Shown piece by piece: positions 40,235-52,029 of a DNA stretch of 64,000 nucleotides (positions are counted from its first letter, which is position 1; the number at the start of each line of letters is the position of its first letter). The position numbers and the translations under genes are program-made. The notes under the pieces were generated by a model. The model was given only the letters and a program-made list of their open reading frames with translations. It was not told where the DNA came from and did not search any database. The stretch spans positions 30,564,405 to 30,628,404 of the forward strand of contig OU862909.1 of NCBI GenBank assembly GCA_917880885.1, in the 5' to 3' direction. Origin of the DNA: Limnephilus marmoratus (lineage: Eukaryota > Arthropoda > Insecta > Trichoptera > Limnephilidae).

Positions 40235-41335
40235 GATAGAGCTTTTTCTCAATTAAATGACTTTTTAGATATCCTTTTGAAGCCCATGAATAGTTGCAGT
40301 CGGGGCACGAAAAAGGTTTTTTCCCATTGTGAAAAAACAAGTAATGTTTAAGACTTCCCTTCGAAGAACATGAATAGTTACAGTCAGGACACGAAAAAGG
40401 TTTCTCTCCACTGTGAATGAGCGAGTGCGTTCTTGGAACTCCCTTTTAAGAACATGAATAGTGGCTATCGGGACAAAAAAAAGATTTTTCTCTGTGGGTA
40501 AAAATGTGACGTTTTAGTTGTTATTTTCTAGAGCATGTATATTTGAAGCCAGGAGACGAAAAATGTTTTTATCCTCTAAGGGAAAACATGCGATTTTTTT
40601 AGATTTCTCTTCGTAGTACATGCATAAATACACTTAGAACATGAAAAAGGTTTTTCCCCACTGTGAATCGCGCTGTGGATTTTTAAATCTCCCCTTCCGA
40701 GAACTTGAATAACTGCATTCGGGACAAGAAAATGGTTTTTGTCCGCTGTGGGTAAACATGAGATTTTTTTGGTGCCTCTTTGTAGAACATGAATAGTCGC
40801 AGTAGAAACATGTAAAAGGTTTTATGTAACTGTGAGTCAGTAAATGATATCTAAGAAGTTCCTTTGTACAACATGAATAATTGCAGTCGGGACATGAAAA
40901 AGGTTTTTGACCCCTGTGGGTAAACATGTGAATTTTTAGATATCATTTTGTAGCGCATGAATAGTCACAGTTGGGACATGAAAATGGTTTTTCATCACAG
41001 CGAGCCAGCAAGCGCCATTTTAGTTATTTTTTTCGAAAATAATAATAGTTGCAGTCAGGACAAGAAAAGGTTTTTCTCCACTGTGGGTAAACATGTTATT
41101 ATTCGATTTCTTTTTGAAGTATACAAATAGTTGCAGTCGGAACATGAAAAAGGTTTTTCTCCCCTGTGAGACAGCAAGTGACTTCTTAGGTATCCCTTTT
41201 GAGAACACGAATAGTTGCAGTCAGGATATGAAAAAGGTTTTTCTTTTCTGTGAATCATACCGTGGATTTTTAAATCTTCCTTTCGAGAACTTGTATAACT
41301 GCATTCTGAACATTAAAAAGGTTTTACTCCACTCT
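40235..41335 (-). pseudogene. C2H2 zinc-finger pseudogene
   Basis: About ten or more degenerate C2H2 fingers of one type (pattern CPDCNYSC...LRSHLLSH...GEKPF), e.g. PFSCPDCNYSCCTKELLRYH at about 40860 and YPDCNYSCSQKGYLRSHLLS at about 41210. Frameshifts and stops fall about every one to three fingers, so no long frame survives. The fingers resemble one another more than those of the ZAD gene at 28.9 kb, so this is a separate gene or a duplicated array that decayed. The 5' end and any ZAD were not found. Confidence 0.85.
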
Positions 41336-41357
41336 GAGTCAGCTTGTGAATCATAGT

Positions 41358-41440
41358 GGAGTAAAGTATTGCTCCACAGGGAAACCATAGAAAAATTACT
41401 TTCCTCAGGGCGTCCTCAGTGGAGCTAATGTAAAATAAAG
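41358..41440 (-). repeat. Family A hairpin head, solo copy
   Basis: GCTCCACAGGGAAACC...TTTCCTCAGGGCGTCCTCA, then GTGGAGCTAATGTAAA. The outer arms GCTCCAC and GTGGAGC pair, and the CTCAGGG word is retained, but the family body is absent. Confidence 0.6.
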
Positions 41441-41636
41441 TATGTGTTATAAAACCATGTAGGTATATTATAGGTAAGACGGTGTTAAACTGTGGAGATC
41501 CGGAAGGAATACAAAGCCGATAAAAATAATGAGTAATAATTTCCAAATTTTTATAAATAACAAACAACACGAATAAATAAAATAAATACTATACGCATTT
41601 CTGTAATGCAATACACACATCTGCTGGATTTGTCAG

Positions 41637-41725
41637 ATCTGCCCTGATGATGGACACTGCAACGCTGTCCGAAACGTTGGCTAAGGAAGGAGGTAGCGCA
41701 AGACGGCATAACACCCCAAAAACAA
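41637..41725 (+). other. Hammerhead-like repeat motif, copy 2
   Basis: CTGATGA (41644-41650), a GGACA/TGTCC stem and GAAAC (41671-41675), followed by GTTGGCTAAGGAAGGAGG and GGCATAACACCCC. It differs from copy 1 in only a few bases, and the outer TGCC/GGCA complementarity is also kept. Confidence 0.45.
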
Positions 41726-41729
41726 ATAT

Positions 41730-42190
41730 CGAAAATAATTTTGGCCGTGAAAACCTAAAAAACGTACCTACTTACCCAATATATGCATGTATTGCGAGTT
41801 AGAAGTCTCTTGTTTTATTTATTTCCATAAACGCGATTCAAACAAGAAAACAGGTATTTAAGCGACTTTCCAGTACTTTGTGCAACTTAATTGTGACCAT
41901 TGTGACTCTTAGGTAAAAACAGTCACTTGGGTGTTTCGTACGTTTAGGGAGGGGAAGGCGGTCAAAAATCTTCAAAAATTGCGTTACGTAATACTTGAAC
42001 GCCCCTTATCTATCAATTTTCACAAACAAGAAGACAACGAAATGAAATTAAACAAGGGCATGTTTTGGTAAAAAATATATTTTATATGAAATCTAAGAAG
42101 AAAAAAATGGTGTTTGCCGATTAGTCATTTATTCTGAAACAAATAAAACATATCTTATTAGTTGTGTAATATATTATGTACTGTTGTTTA
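41730..42190. other. No gene recognised
   Basis: AT-rich sequence before the Harbinger remnant. Confidence 0.35.
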
Positions 42191-42194
42191 TTTT

Positions 42195-42415
42195 AGATTT
42201 TATGAGAAATTTCAATTGCCTGGGGTAATAGGATGCATCGAAGGTACCCACATCTCCATGGTTAATCCAACAATATGTGAAGAAATAATGTATTATAACA
42301 GAAGGAGTTTTCATTCTATGAAAGCCATTATGGCATATGGTATATTTGGTGGAGCATAGCACGACGCTCACATTTGGCATATAATGGCCACGAAACCAAA
42401 CATAGAACAAGTACG
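42195..42415 (+). pseudogene. PIF/Harbinger (HARBI1-like) transposase fragment
   Basis: After an acceptor-like TTTATTTTAG the frame reads FYEKFQLPGVIGCIEGTHIS, then YYNRRSFHSM, the first catalytic-D region of DDE_Tnp_4 nucleases. After a stop at 42357 the downstream codons give HDAHIW, which corresponds to the second catalytic-D motif (HDSHVW type), so the sequence between the two motifs is deleted. Family role: Harbinger transposase or its domesticated nuclease HARBI1. Non-functional. Confidence 0.8.
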
Positions 42416-43108
42416 CAATTAAGAAATTTTGCGGTAAATTTCATACATTTTTTTAATAAAGATATTTTATTGATTACTAGCGAATAGCCGGAAAGCGTTG
42501 AAACGCCATTAAAAGAAAGAATGTGATTGTTCTTTAATTCTGCTTTTGGATACACAATATATATATTTTTATTTTTTTTATTTTATTTATCTTTAAAAAA
42601 ATGGAACATGTTACAATGTTACTTTTCCTCCATTAAAAGCATTTGCTTGTGGATGGAGGAGCTTGTGGATACATTTTAAATATGTACAATTTATACAGTC
42701 AGGTGTTTCACATAATACATGCACAGATTCACAGTTAATATACTGTTAATGTAACGTTAAAACACAGTTTAATCATATCGCAATCAAGATCCTTTAAATA
42801 AAAGATAAAATCATCCACATGTATTCAGTAATAAGTAAAATAGGTATAATTTTTAGTGTGACATTCATGTGGTGATGAGGGAAGCAGCAATTTTCCGTTG
42901 GTGATTTCTCTAAAATGTTTTTTGATGGAGTTCAACAATTGTACTTTGTCATTAATGCTTCTGATTTCTACTGGAAGGTTATTAAAGAAGTATTTTCCTT
43001 GATGTGTATAATGGTGTTGGGCAAAAGACGTGTTTAGTTTGGGGCATACAAATACATGTGTAAGTCTTGTACGATTTTCAGTTATGAATGAGAATTTATC
43101 TTTTTCTT

Positions 43109-45732
43109 TTATAATTTGTATGATTGAATTTTTCGCAAATAAGTTTTTAAATGTTGGAACTTTGAATTCTTCGAATATGCGTTCAGTGGGGAAGTCTGGA
43201 GGTTTTTTAGTATAATTTTTATAATGAGTCTTTGAACAATTTCTATGGGGGTCAAACTAGTTTTGTAAGCTGCTCCCCAACTGATAATGGCATACTGAAG
43301 AATAGACTGTACTAGTGCGGAGTATATTGAGTATAGATTTTTCGTTGATAAGAAGTTTCTAATTCGTAAGAATACATATGTATATTCATTTTCTAATTTT
43401 TTTATTGTATGTCCGATGTGATCTTTCCATTTTAGGTTTTTATCTATGATTATTCCGAGATATGTAATTTTATCCGCTGTTTTCAGAAGTGAACAATTTT
43501 GTCGACAGTGATTAGTATCGTGTTGTGCGAGAGAATGATTATGTAAGATTATTTGAAGATTTGATATATTGTTGGTGTTAATTTCGAAAGGGATGACATA
43601 TGTTTTATGTTTTATCACTATTTAACGAAAGAAGGTTGTAGTCAAACCATATTTTTAGATTATTTATGTCTTCTGTAGCTTTTAAATAAATTTTTTCCAA
43701 CGTTTTTTCTTTTATTATAAGAACGGTATCATCGGCGTAAGAGATAATTCGTCCATGTAATGGTTGGATAAATATATCGTTTACATACAAAATGAACAAT
43801 ATCGGTCCTAGCACGGTGCCCTGTGGGATACCAAAATTTGATGATTCCTGGTCGCTAGTTTGGTCATTTATTTTAACAAATTGTGCACGATTGTTCAAGT
43901 AACTTTCTATCCTTTGGACGGCTATGTCGTTGATGTTATTTGATTTCAGTTTTTTGATAAGCTTTACATGTGAGATACTATCGAATGCTTTTCTTAGGTC
44001 TATGAATATTCCTGCGCATTTATTACCTTCATCAAGTGCCGAGTATATAAATGATGTTACATTTGCTATTGCGTCTTGTGTGCTTTTTGTTTTTAAGAAT
44101 CCGAATTGATTGCCATGTAATATTTTATTGTTCTCCAGAAAATCTACAACCAGTTTATTACAATCTTTTCAAATATTTTTGCTATATTCGTGGAATCAGT
44201 CGATAATTTGAGACATTTTGTGGGTCGCCAGTTTTAAAGATAGGGGATATTACAGATTTTTTATAATTTGTTGGGAATATGCCTTTAGTCAGACTGAGAT
44301 TAATAAGGTGGTTAAGAGGTTTCAGTAGATACATTTTAATTGTTTTAAGAATTTTCACAGAAATATGGTCAAAACCTGGAGAGGATCCGTCTTTCATGTT
44401 TTCTATTATAAGTTGTATTTCAGTTTCAGCAGTTTTTTTAAAAGTAGATAGTGTATTTCGTTTTTGTGTATTGTTAGTTATAGGTTTTGGTGTGTGTAAA
44501 GGTTTAGAGATTTTTTCAGCGAGATTATTTCCTACTTTAGAGAAATAAGAATTGAAAATGTTTGCTATTAGTTTTGGATCTTTGGATACATCTATTATAT
44601 TATTTTCATGTTTAATGTATTTTATAGAATTTTTTTTTTTCTTATTTTCAATTGCATAATTTACCGCTTTCCAAATAGCATTCAGATTATTTTCTGAAGT
44701 AGAGATTACTTTTCTGAAGTAGACATCTTTACTTTTTTTAATCAAAGTTGTTAATTTATTATTATATTTTTTGAGAACTCAAATAGCATTCAGATTATTT
44801 TCTGAAGTAGAGATTACTTTTCTGAAGTAGACATCTTTACTTTTTTTAATCAAAGTTGTTAATTTATTATTATATTTTTTGAGAACTATCTTAGCATTTT
44901 CGTTGTGTGGATTTTTAATTGTATTTTTATACAGCTTTTCTTTTTCTGTAATAGATTTTATAAGGCCACGAGTGATCCAAGGTTTTATACGTCCGAATTT
45001 TGAATTCGTGTATAATGAGACCTCTGTTGTGGAGGTTTCAATATGATCCATAAGTTTTTTTTCAAACATACTTGAACATTCTTCGACATCGTTAGATTGT
45101 AATATTGTATACCAACTTTCTGCTTTCAATTTTTCCTCCAACATGGCAATATTTGTGGTTTTTTTAGTCTTAATTGGAACATTTATTTCTGACTTCATAT
45201 CGTTATCATATAATTATAAGCAAGAATGGTGGTCAGTAATATTCGTTTGCCAAACTATTGTTCTAATTTTATAAAGGTTTTGTAATTTTATGTTAACCCA
45301 AATATGATCTAAACAAGACGATTTTTGCCCACGCATTTCTCGAGTATTTTTGTTTATGCATGATTTAAAATCTAATTCAGTCATACAATTTAAGTATTCA
45401 TTTTTGAAAATAGTTTCGGTGTTTTCGTTAATGTTAATGTTAAAATCACCAGCAATAAAACAGGTTTTATTTTTAAGCGGCAGTAAAATATTTTTCAGTT
45501 GATTTATAAAATTAGAAATATTTGATTCATGTGTTCTGTAAATGGCAATAATGTGGTAAATATATTTATTGAGTTTTATTTCGATTTGAATACAGTTAGT
45601 CAGTAATATTGGGTGTTCTAAAATCGTGACAATACTGAATTTGGTGTGAACGAATGATTTTACAATTTTATAATGAGTCATAATAGTTTTTGGTTTTGCA
45701 ATCTTTAACAAACAATTTTTCCAATTGTACAA
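43109..45732 (-). pseudogene. LINE ORF2 (endonuclease–reverse transcriptase), frameshifted
   Basis: The APE-type endonuclease (about 45210-45730) keeps AGDFNI, SCLDHIWV and the DHHS end. The RT (about 43600-44450) keeps SPGFDHISVKILK, FIDLRKAFDS (motif A), GIPQGTVLGPILF (motif B) and YADDTVL (motif C). The C-terminal part follows (43109-43618). Damage seen: a stop at 45211, a stop created by a tandem duplication at 44779, frameshifts near 44190-44160 and 43610. An intact copy would encode a multifunctional enzyme that nicks target DNA and reverse-transcribes the element's RNA. The few lesions suggest fairly recent decay. Confidence 0.87.
44672..44887. repeat. Tandem duplication of 108 bp inside LINE ORF2
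   Basis: Positions 44672-44779 and 44780-44887 are identical by eye. The duplication is in frame (36 codons), but the junction turns a TGG codon into TGA. Confidence 0.93.
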
Positions 45733-45782
45733 TGTATTATTTGGGAAATGATCGGTTTGGAGATATTTTTTGGTTTATTTTG

Positions 45783-46140
45783 GTTAGAATTTGACAAATT
45801 TGTTAAAAACAGGTGGGCTTGATAGAAGAAAGAAAATATATTATTACTATTATTATGCATATAAAGTATCATGTTGCTGGTGGTGGCGAGACTCATTAAA
45901 CATAAACAGAACACATGCGATTCATATCATAATAATGAGAGTACATTAATTACATCCTGGAATAAAACATTATTATTACTATTATTATTTTCAGTAAGTA
46001 ACGTCTTGTTGGAAATTGTGGTAAGGCTCTTGAGAAAACCAGATTTATTTTTCATTATTTTTTTCCAATATTTATACAGGTTTGCTGTAAGTATGAGATT
46101 ACATAAAATTCCACTAATTGTGTTACAAACTGATAGTAGA
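45783..46140 (+). repeat. Repeat F, copy 1
   Basis: GTTAAAAACAGGTGGGCTTG, CATGTTGCTGGTGGTGGCGA, GAGACTCATTAAACATAA and GAGAAAACCAGATTTATTTT occur in this order and again at 47205-47460, in part at 47475-47580. It lies exactly between the two head-to-head LINE parts. Function unknown; possibly a LINE untranslated-region module or a separate non-autonomous unit. Confidence 0.75.
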
Positions 46141-46478
46141 AAGTGAAATACAAAATACAAATAAAAAATACAAAATAAAAAATAAAATACAAATTTCAAA
46201 GAATGCTCGATACGTAAGTACGGTAAACATGTAAAATTTTTGATCCACAAAATTAATAGTTTATAAACAACTTAAGAACGCATTGTAGTGATTTTTATAT
46301 ACACAAACAACGTTTAAAGAAACACTGTGTAATAAGTGACAGTTATTATATTAATTGTGCAAGTGCAATTAGTTACAAGTTGTAATACCTACACTCAAAT
46401 TTGTCAAAGCGTGAAGTGAATCGCCATATTGCGCGTAACGTGACCGCCTGATTAAATATTAAGTAAACAGGGGTAACA

Positions 46479-47204
46479 ATGGATTCGCTGACCTACACCG
46501 ACCAGGCGAAGAACGCGGTAAATTTGCTCACGAAAATGGTAACTGACCCAAATAACAAATTTAAAAAAGAGCAACTTGCCAAAATTTTTCCCAAAACTAA
46601 TGAAATACTGGAAACAATAACTGAAATGGCTGTTAAAATGGCATCGCTCGAGGGTGAATTAACTGCCCTGAAAAGTAAACCGCATCATCCCCAACCATGG
46701 CAAAACACTAAAAATAATGATATTGAAAAACAAAAAGCCATTAAAAACAAGTACTGCATCTTAATCACTCCAAAAAATAATGAAACATCCACGGAAATAC
46801 AGAAAAAAATTCAAAAACACATCAAAAGTAGCGAACTATTAATACACATCGAAGGTATTAAAAAAATCTCCCGCAACAGGATCATAATCGAATGTGCAAA
46901 AAAAGATGACGCAACAAAATTACAAACAGTATTCTCAAAAGACATCCAGGATATTGAAAGCAAAGAGCTAACAAAAAAAAAACCGACGATGATTTTCAAA
47001 GGAATTTATAATGATTATACCAAAGAAGATTTTACTGATGACGTCATAGAACAAAATGAAGACATCAAAATCCTAACACAGGAAATGGATAAAAAAAATA
47101 TATTCAATGTAAAGGCGATAATAAAAAATAAATATAATGATACCGCAAACTATATAGTCGAAGTAGACAAGACGACCAGGAATATTCTATTAATATTCTA
47201 TTAA
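46479..47204 (+). CDS. LINE ORF1-like (Gag-type) protein, 241 aa
   Basis: ATG at 46479 (AACAATGG context) to TAA at 47202-47204. The N-terminal part has a heptad-like, charged stretch (residues of about 20-70). The middle reads PTMIFKGIYNDYTKEDFTDD, then VIEQNEDI, as in nucleic-acid-binding ORF1 proteins of insect non-LTR elements (the 'y.vp.......QN' region). No CCHC knuckles are present: it ends at RNILLIFY exactly where repeat F copy 2 begins, so the C-terminus is truncated. It is oriented opposite to the ORF2 at 43.1-45.7 kb. Confidence 0.65.
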   Translation: MDSLTYTDQAKNAVNLLTKMVTDPNNKFKKEQLAKIFPKTNEILETITEMAVKMASLEGELTALKSKPHHPQPWQNTKNNDIEKQKAIKNKYCILITPKNNETSTEIQKKIQKHIKSSELLIHIEGIKKISRNRIIIECAKKDDATKLQTVFSKDIQDIESKELTKKKPTMIFKGIYNDYTKEDFTDDVIEQNEDIKILTQEMDKKNIFNVKAIIKNKYNDTANYIVEVDKTTRNILLIFY

Positions 47205-47580
47205 ACATTATTTTTATTATTATGCATATAAATTATCATCTTTCTGGTAGTGGTGAGACTCATTAAACATAAGCAGAACACATTCAATTCAAATAATAAT
47301 ATTAAACATGAGAGTACATTAATTACATCCTGGAATAAAACATTATTTTGAGCAAGTAATATCTTGTCGAAAATTGTGGTAAGACTCTTGAGAAAACCAG
47401 GTTTATTTTTCATTAATTTTTTCCAACATTTATATAGGTTTGCTGTAAGTATGAGATAAATACAATTACACTTATCATGTTAAAAACAGAATGGCTTGAT
47501 AAAAGAAAGTGAAATACATTATTATTATTATTATACATATAAAGTGTCATGTTGCTGGTGGTGGTGAATACTAGCAAAGC
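47205..47580 (+). repeat. Repeat F, copies 2 and 3 (partial)
   Basis: Copy 2 (47205-47460) starts inside the unit with TGCATATAAATTATCATC. Copy 3 (about 47475-47580) begins AAAACAGAATGGCTTGATAA and runs to CATGTTGCTGGTGGTGGTGA before diverging. They differ from copy 1 by small indels and from each other in length. Confidence 0.7.
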
Positions 47581-47754
47581 AAATAATAATAATATTAAAA
47601 ATGAGAATACATCCTGGATTAAAACTTTATTATAATAATTATTTAATATGAGAAAACCTGTTTTTCAATAATAATTATTATAATAATTATTTAATATGAG
47701 AAAACCTTTTTGTTTTCCATCTAGTGCTACACAAAAAAATCAGAAGGCTTTCTG
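47581..47754. repeat. Palindromic AT duplication
   Basis: TTATTATAATAATTATTTAA followed by TATGAGAAAACCT occurs twice (about 47626 and 47672). The word AATAATTATTATAATAATTA is self-complementary. Confidence 0.6.
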
Positions 47755-47830
47755 ACGCGTGAGCAGCACATACAGCTGTCCGTGTGAGAAGCATGAGTTT
47801 TCCAAATTTACCCCAGCTATCCCTTAAGAG
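47755..47830 (+). repeat. Family G repeat, copy 1
   Basis: AGCTGTCCGTGTGAGAAGCA, then TTTTCCAAATTTACCCCAGC. The same block occurs at about 51660-51712 and 53890-53940, there next to long pyrimidine tracts. Confidence 0.65.
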
Positions 47831-48475
47831 GAAATACTAGCGGCGTTTTTCCATACAAACGTATTCCCCGTTTATCTCTCTGGATTTTGACCCTAGAGCA
47901 AAATTTTTTTTTACATAATATAGATATCGACCACTAGCGTGTCGGTACGTTTTGTTTTTTTTTGATAATTTACTTCTTATAGAAGTTAGGACTTTCCAAA
48001 AATGAATAAAATTGCCTAATTTAAACGCCGTCAAAAAACGTTCAGTATACAAACTAAACAATGTATTTTGAAAAAAAGCAAAACGTACCGACATAGAATA
48101 TTTTCTTTTAATACAGTTAGTGAAAAAAAAAATTAAAATCGGTCCAGTTTTGGAGAAGAAAAATGGGGAATACAAAACATCGATTTCGAAGATTTTATTT
48201 AGGTATTTTCGGCCCGACGTGCAGGTGTCCCTTTCGCTCAGTTCTCCTGGGGGGGCCGGGGAACGGGGGTTTTGACAAATACATATAAAGCGAAGTAGTG
48301 ATGTAACGAATTTTATCGGTAGACTAGTGTTGTCCTTGCCCGAGTAATAGATATTTTTATTCGTTTTTTTCTGTTTAGTGACTCATCGCGGTATACCAAT
48401 ACTGACCGAGCTTTCATACTAAAATTGTGCAAAATTAAAATTGTTTATGTCAAGTACTATAATAAATTTTCAATT
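47831..48475. other. No gene recognised
   Basis: Noncoding; a GC-rich word GGGGGGGCCGGGGAACGGGG lies at about 48250. The frame at 47837-48175 has no recognisable domain. Confidence 0.4.
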
Positions 48476-48790
48476 TGGGAGGCGTTATAGGTACCATCGC
48501 CCCGGGAACCATTTATTGGATAACCAACACCCCCGCCACTTGGTCACCCCAAGTGGTCCGCTATGTTTGGTGACTGAGCATGGGTTCCCGGTTCACGGGT
48601 GAGGTCTGCATGGGTTTTGGTGGCGGATGATTTTGTCCACTTACTGCGTGGCGGGCCGGATTGGGAGAAACTGGAAGAGGGAGATCTTTTGATCTCTACA
48701 GCCGGACTCTCTCCACCATCATTTCATATTTTTACTTACCCAGAAATTCCTCTCCTTCCTTTCATTAAAAATAACCTCCACACAGCTTCT
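48476..48790 (-). repeat. Family A repeat, copy on minus strand
   Basis: Begins AATTTGGGAGGCG and passes CCCGGGAACCATTTATTGGA and CACCCCAAGTGG, mirroring copies 2 and 3. The hairpin head is decayed to CACACAGCTTCTCCGATGAC. Confidence 0.7.
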
Positions 48791-51440
48791 CCGATGACTT
48801 TGCTATACTATAAGGGTATTTAACTTAAAAATAATTTTTATATTTCATTTTGTATAATTGCATTTTGTGATATTTTTAAGTAATTAATCACCTCTCCCTT
48901 TATTATTTTGTCTATAATTCTCATATGCCTATACTTGTTTGTCTTTTAATATTAATCTTATCATGACGAAGAACACTCTGTTTTCGAAATATGTTGATAA
49001 TATTGATTACATAAAGCTGTTTTTACCAAGTTATTTGTTCTCATTTAATTAAAAATGACGCCACAAAGATTGGACCCATTTGCAGCATTTCAAGCTGGGT
49101 CGCCATAACCAATTCGTTTGTGCAATTTCAATCAATGCATTTCTGTGTTTCTCGAGAACCCTTCTATGGGCTTACACGTCATTAGTACTTTTACGCCAGT
49201 TTTTTAAACATTTGTGGTCAGAAACATCCAAGTAGTGTAGTTTTGTAGCTCTAGCACATATGAAGCTATATGACTTTTGCACTCCCAGAAATAAAACCTT
49301 TTTAGTATAATTATCATTATGCATATATCCAATTGTATATCCGCATGTACATTATTTGGCTTAATATAGTAACTATGTTATTTTCCACATCAAGTATATA
49401 ATAAAATAGATGCAAGAATGTTATTTTTTTGATAAATTAATAACGTAAAAAAAAATATATCTATATATTTATTCTCAAAACTCTTGAGAACATATCGTCG
49501 TTGCATTCACAAAATATCCCATGTGAGGTTTTCGACCAATTTTTTTTTGTTTACACCATTTGATTCACCACGGTTTCCTAAATAATCTGACAAATATATC
49601 CCATTTTTCAAACTCATCTTTTTAATCATATTAGAGGCAACTCTGACCATTACTTGTAATTAATGGTAATTATTTAAAAAAAATATACTACATATACTAC
49701 AGAAATAAAAAAAAATATAAACCGAAGATACATTTCATCAGGAATAATTAACTAAATAATTACCTGTTTTTCTCATTCTTTCTATTTATTATTAATCTAT
49801 ATTCATCTCTATTTTATTTAGATTTTTCGAATTTCTCCCAAGTGCACAATATTTTAGTATATAACCGTATCCTATGTATGTACACCATATGTAATTTATA
49901 TAACTCCATTGAACAATTATATATCTATATTAAATATTAAAAAAAATATATATATATATTTCTTCAATATTAACTCAGTAGGTAAAGCAAAAATATTTTT
50001 TTATAATTTATATTTAACTCTCAAAAAATTACCAAAAAATTAAGTTGCATCCAAAATCATACGAAATTAATTTTTTTAAGACCAATATTTCGTAATTTGA
50101 AACAAAAATAAATAAAATAAAACATATTTATCCACACAAGATATTTTCTCTACCTTTTGATAAAAAAATACATTTTCAGTTTATTATTTATTTCAGTTTG
50201 TACATAGTATTAAATAGCCAAAATAAAACCAATTACGGATTTCCTCCTTGTGACTTTACTTCTACTGAGACAGCATAATAAGAATAAGTAAATTAATTTT
50301 ATAAAAAGGAATATGAATCTAAAATTATATAAAACAAAAAATATATATATGTATACTCAAAACATTTTTTTTAATATAAAATGAAAAATTACAAAACAAA
50401 AAATCTATCAAAACATTGGTAGCCATGGAGAGAGGTTGTACATATAAATCAAATCATAACAGAAATATAAACAATAAAAACATAACATTATTCAAGAACC
50501 ATTAGAGAAGCACTCTTTTTATGGACCTTTTATATTCAGTAAGTTTGCAATTGAAAATGTCCACATTGGAAAATACGCTATTATAACTATTGTGAGTATT
50601 ATGTTGAGAAATAAGTTTTAAACGGTGTTCGAAAGAGAAAGAGAAAATATCAAACTTTATATTCAAATTCAAAAGTTAACCACAAAATATTGTAATTGTA
50701 CACCTTTATAAAACGAAAGTTTATTTCATCGCCTTTCAAAAACAGTTTTTAGTTTTCGGATACTATCAGAAATATTCCATTTATTTGGATTTTATTGCAA
50801 AGCGGAAATATTTCGACCTTATGAAAAAATATGCCCGAGGCCCTACGTTTGCTACACAAAATATCATATGTGCATAAAAAGTGCGCACAAAAATCCTGAA
50901 TGCAAAATTTAAGAAAAAATTGTCGGTTTTATTAAAAAAATATATATTAAGCCCACTTGTTTTCACCCAAACATGGTATCACAAATAACTCTACAATTAA
51001 TAAAAATAAATAAAAATATGGGTCCCTATTTTTTTATTTATTATTTCTCCTAATATTCTAAAATACCCACAGGATATTTTGTGCGCGCAACAACGATATA
51101 AAGTAGCTATAATAGCATATTCATAGGACGCTTACAATGGGACGCTCCTGTGAGCGGGTAGAGAAATTGAATGTTTAGTCTTGTCTCTACACGTTTGCAG
51201 ATTGGAACATGCGTGGTCGGCAGAAATAATAATTCGGCTTATTACGGGTGAAGCGCGTAGCCCACACACACAAGGCCTGCATTCACTCACACATCTATAG
51301 CGCGATTCTGACTAAGCATGCGATGAGATTCGCGGAAGACGGTAGGAAGGAGGCGCAGAGGGGGAGAGAGAACACTCACGTGGTCTCACCCACACATCTA
51401 TAGCTAGTTCTTTTGTGAGCGCGGTGCGATAACGATAATT
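48791..51440. other. Long gene-free AT-rich stretch
   Basis: 2.6 kb with no credible coding frame. TATATATA and AAAAAATATATAT words are frequent. A more GC-rich segment at about 51120-51430 contains CACACATCTATAG twice (51289 and 51392) but no ORF or RNA fold that I recognise. Confidence 0.5.
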
Positions 51441-51489
51441 TTTGAAAATACCTACCGTCGAGATTTCTCACCGATGGTATTACCTCTTA

Positions 51490-51725
51490 ACGCTACTGTG
51501 TCTCCTTTTAATCACTCCCTCTAACCCTCCCTCATCCCCCACCCCTCCGTCACCCCTTTCCCATGCGTCCCCACTTCCTTTTGTTCTCCTCCTGAGTTCC
51601 TCTTTCTCCTCCCTCCTTCCCTCCCTGCCGCTACAGTATTTGGTAAACACACTTCTCGCAGCTATCCGTGTGAGAAGCATAGATTTTCCAAATTTATCCC
51701 TGCTATCCTCTCCCACATATTCTTT
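51490..51725 (+). repeat. Pyrimidine-rich tract joined to family G copy 2
   Basis: About 150 bases of C/T (CCCTCC, CTCCTC words), then GCCGCTACAGTATTTGGTAA and CAGCTATCCGTGTGAGAAGC. The same order (C/T tract, then G block) recurs at 53690-53940. Confidence 0.65.
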
Positions 51726-52029
51726 GCAATCCCTCCCCATTAAGGTGGTCCAAAATTTTTTTTTTATTATTTTTCATTTGGCCACCCCGTGAATTTTTTA
51801 CACGTGTTCATAGAAATAACGTAGTAAAATTTCAACGAGATAGCTCAAGTAGAAAGGGGTGCTCAATCGAGTGTTGTTTTTGAATTTTTTGTGTAAAATG
51901 CTTAATTTTTACTTTTTGCTACAGGCCAGTTTCGTGTGTTAAACTATTGAATAAATATTAAAATAAACTACTGAAGAGTTTTATAGACAAATTTGAACAG
52001 TATTTGATACTTATTTAGTAGACTGTGAA

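Larger units (their letters stand above)
42570..45760 (-). mobile_element. CR1/L2-like non-LTR retrotransposon, ORF2 part
   Basis: Minus-strand LINE: endonuclease, then reverse transcriptase, then a 3' region ending in an A-rich tail (reverse complement of about 42570-42605, AAATAAAATAAAAAAAATAA type). The 5' side near 45760 abuts repeat F1 rather than an ORF1 in the same direction. The clade is my reading of motif style; a jockey-like assignment is possible. Confidence 0.8.

Noticed and set aside
48599..48823. 74-aa plus-strand frame
   Set aside because: Lies in the minus-strand family A repeat and is not conserved in other copies.
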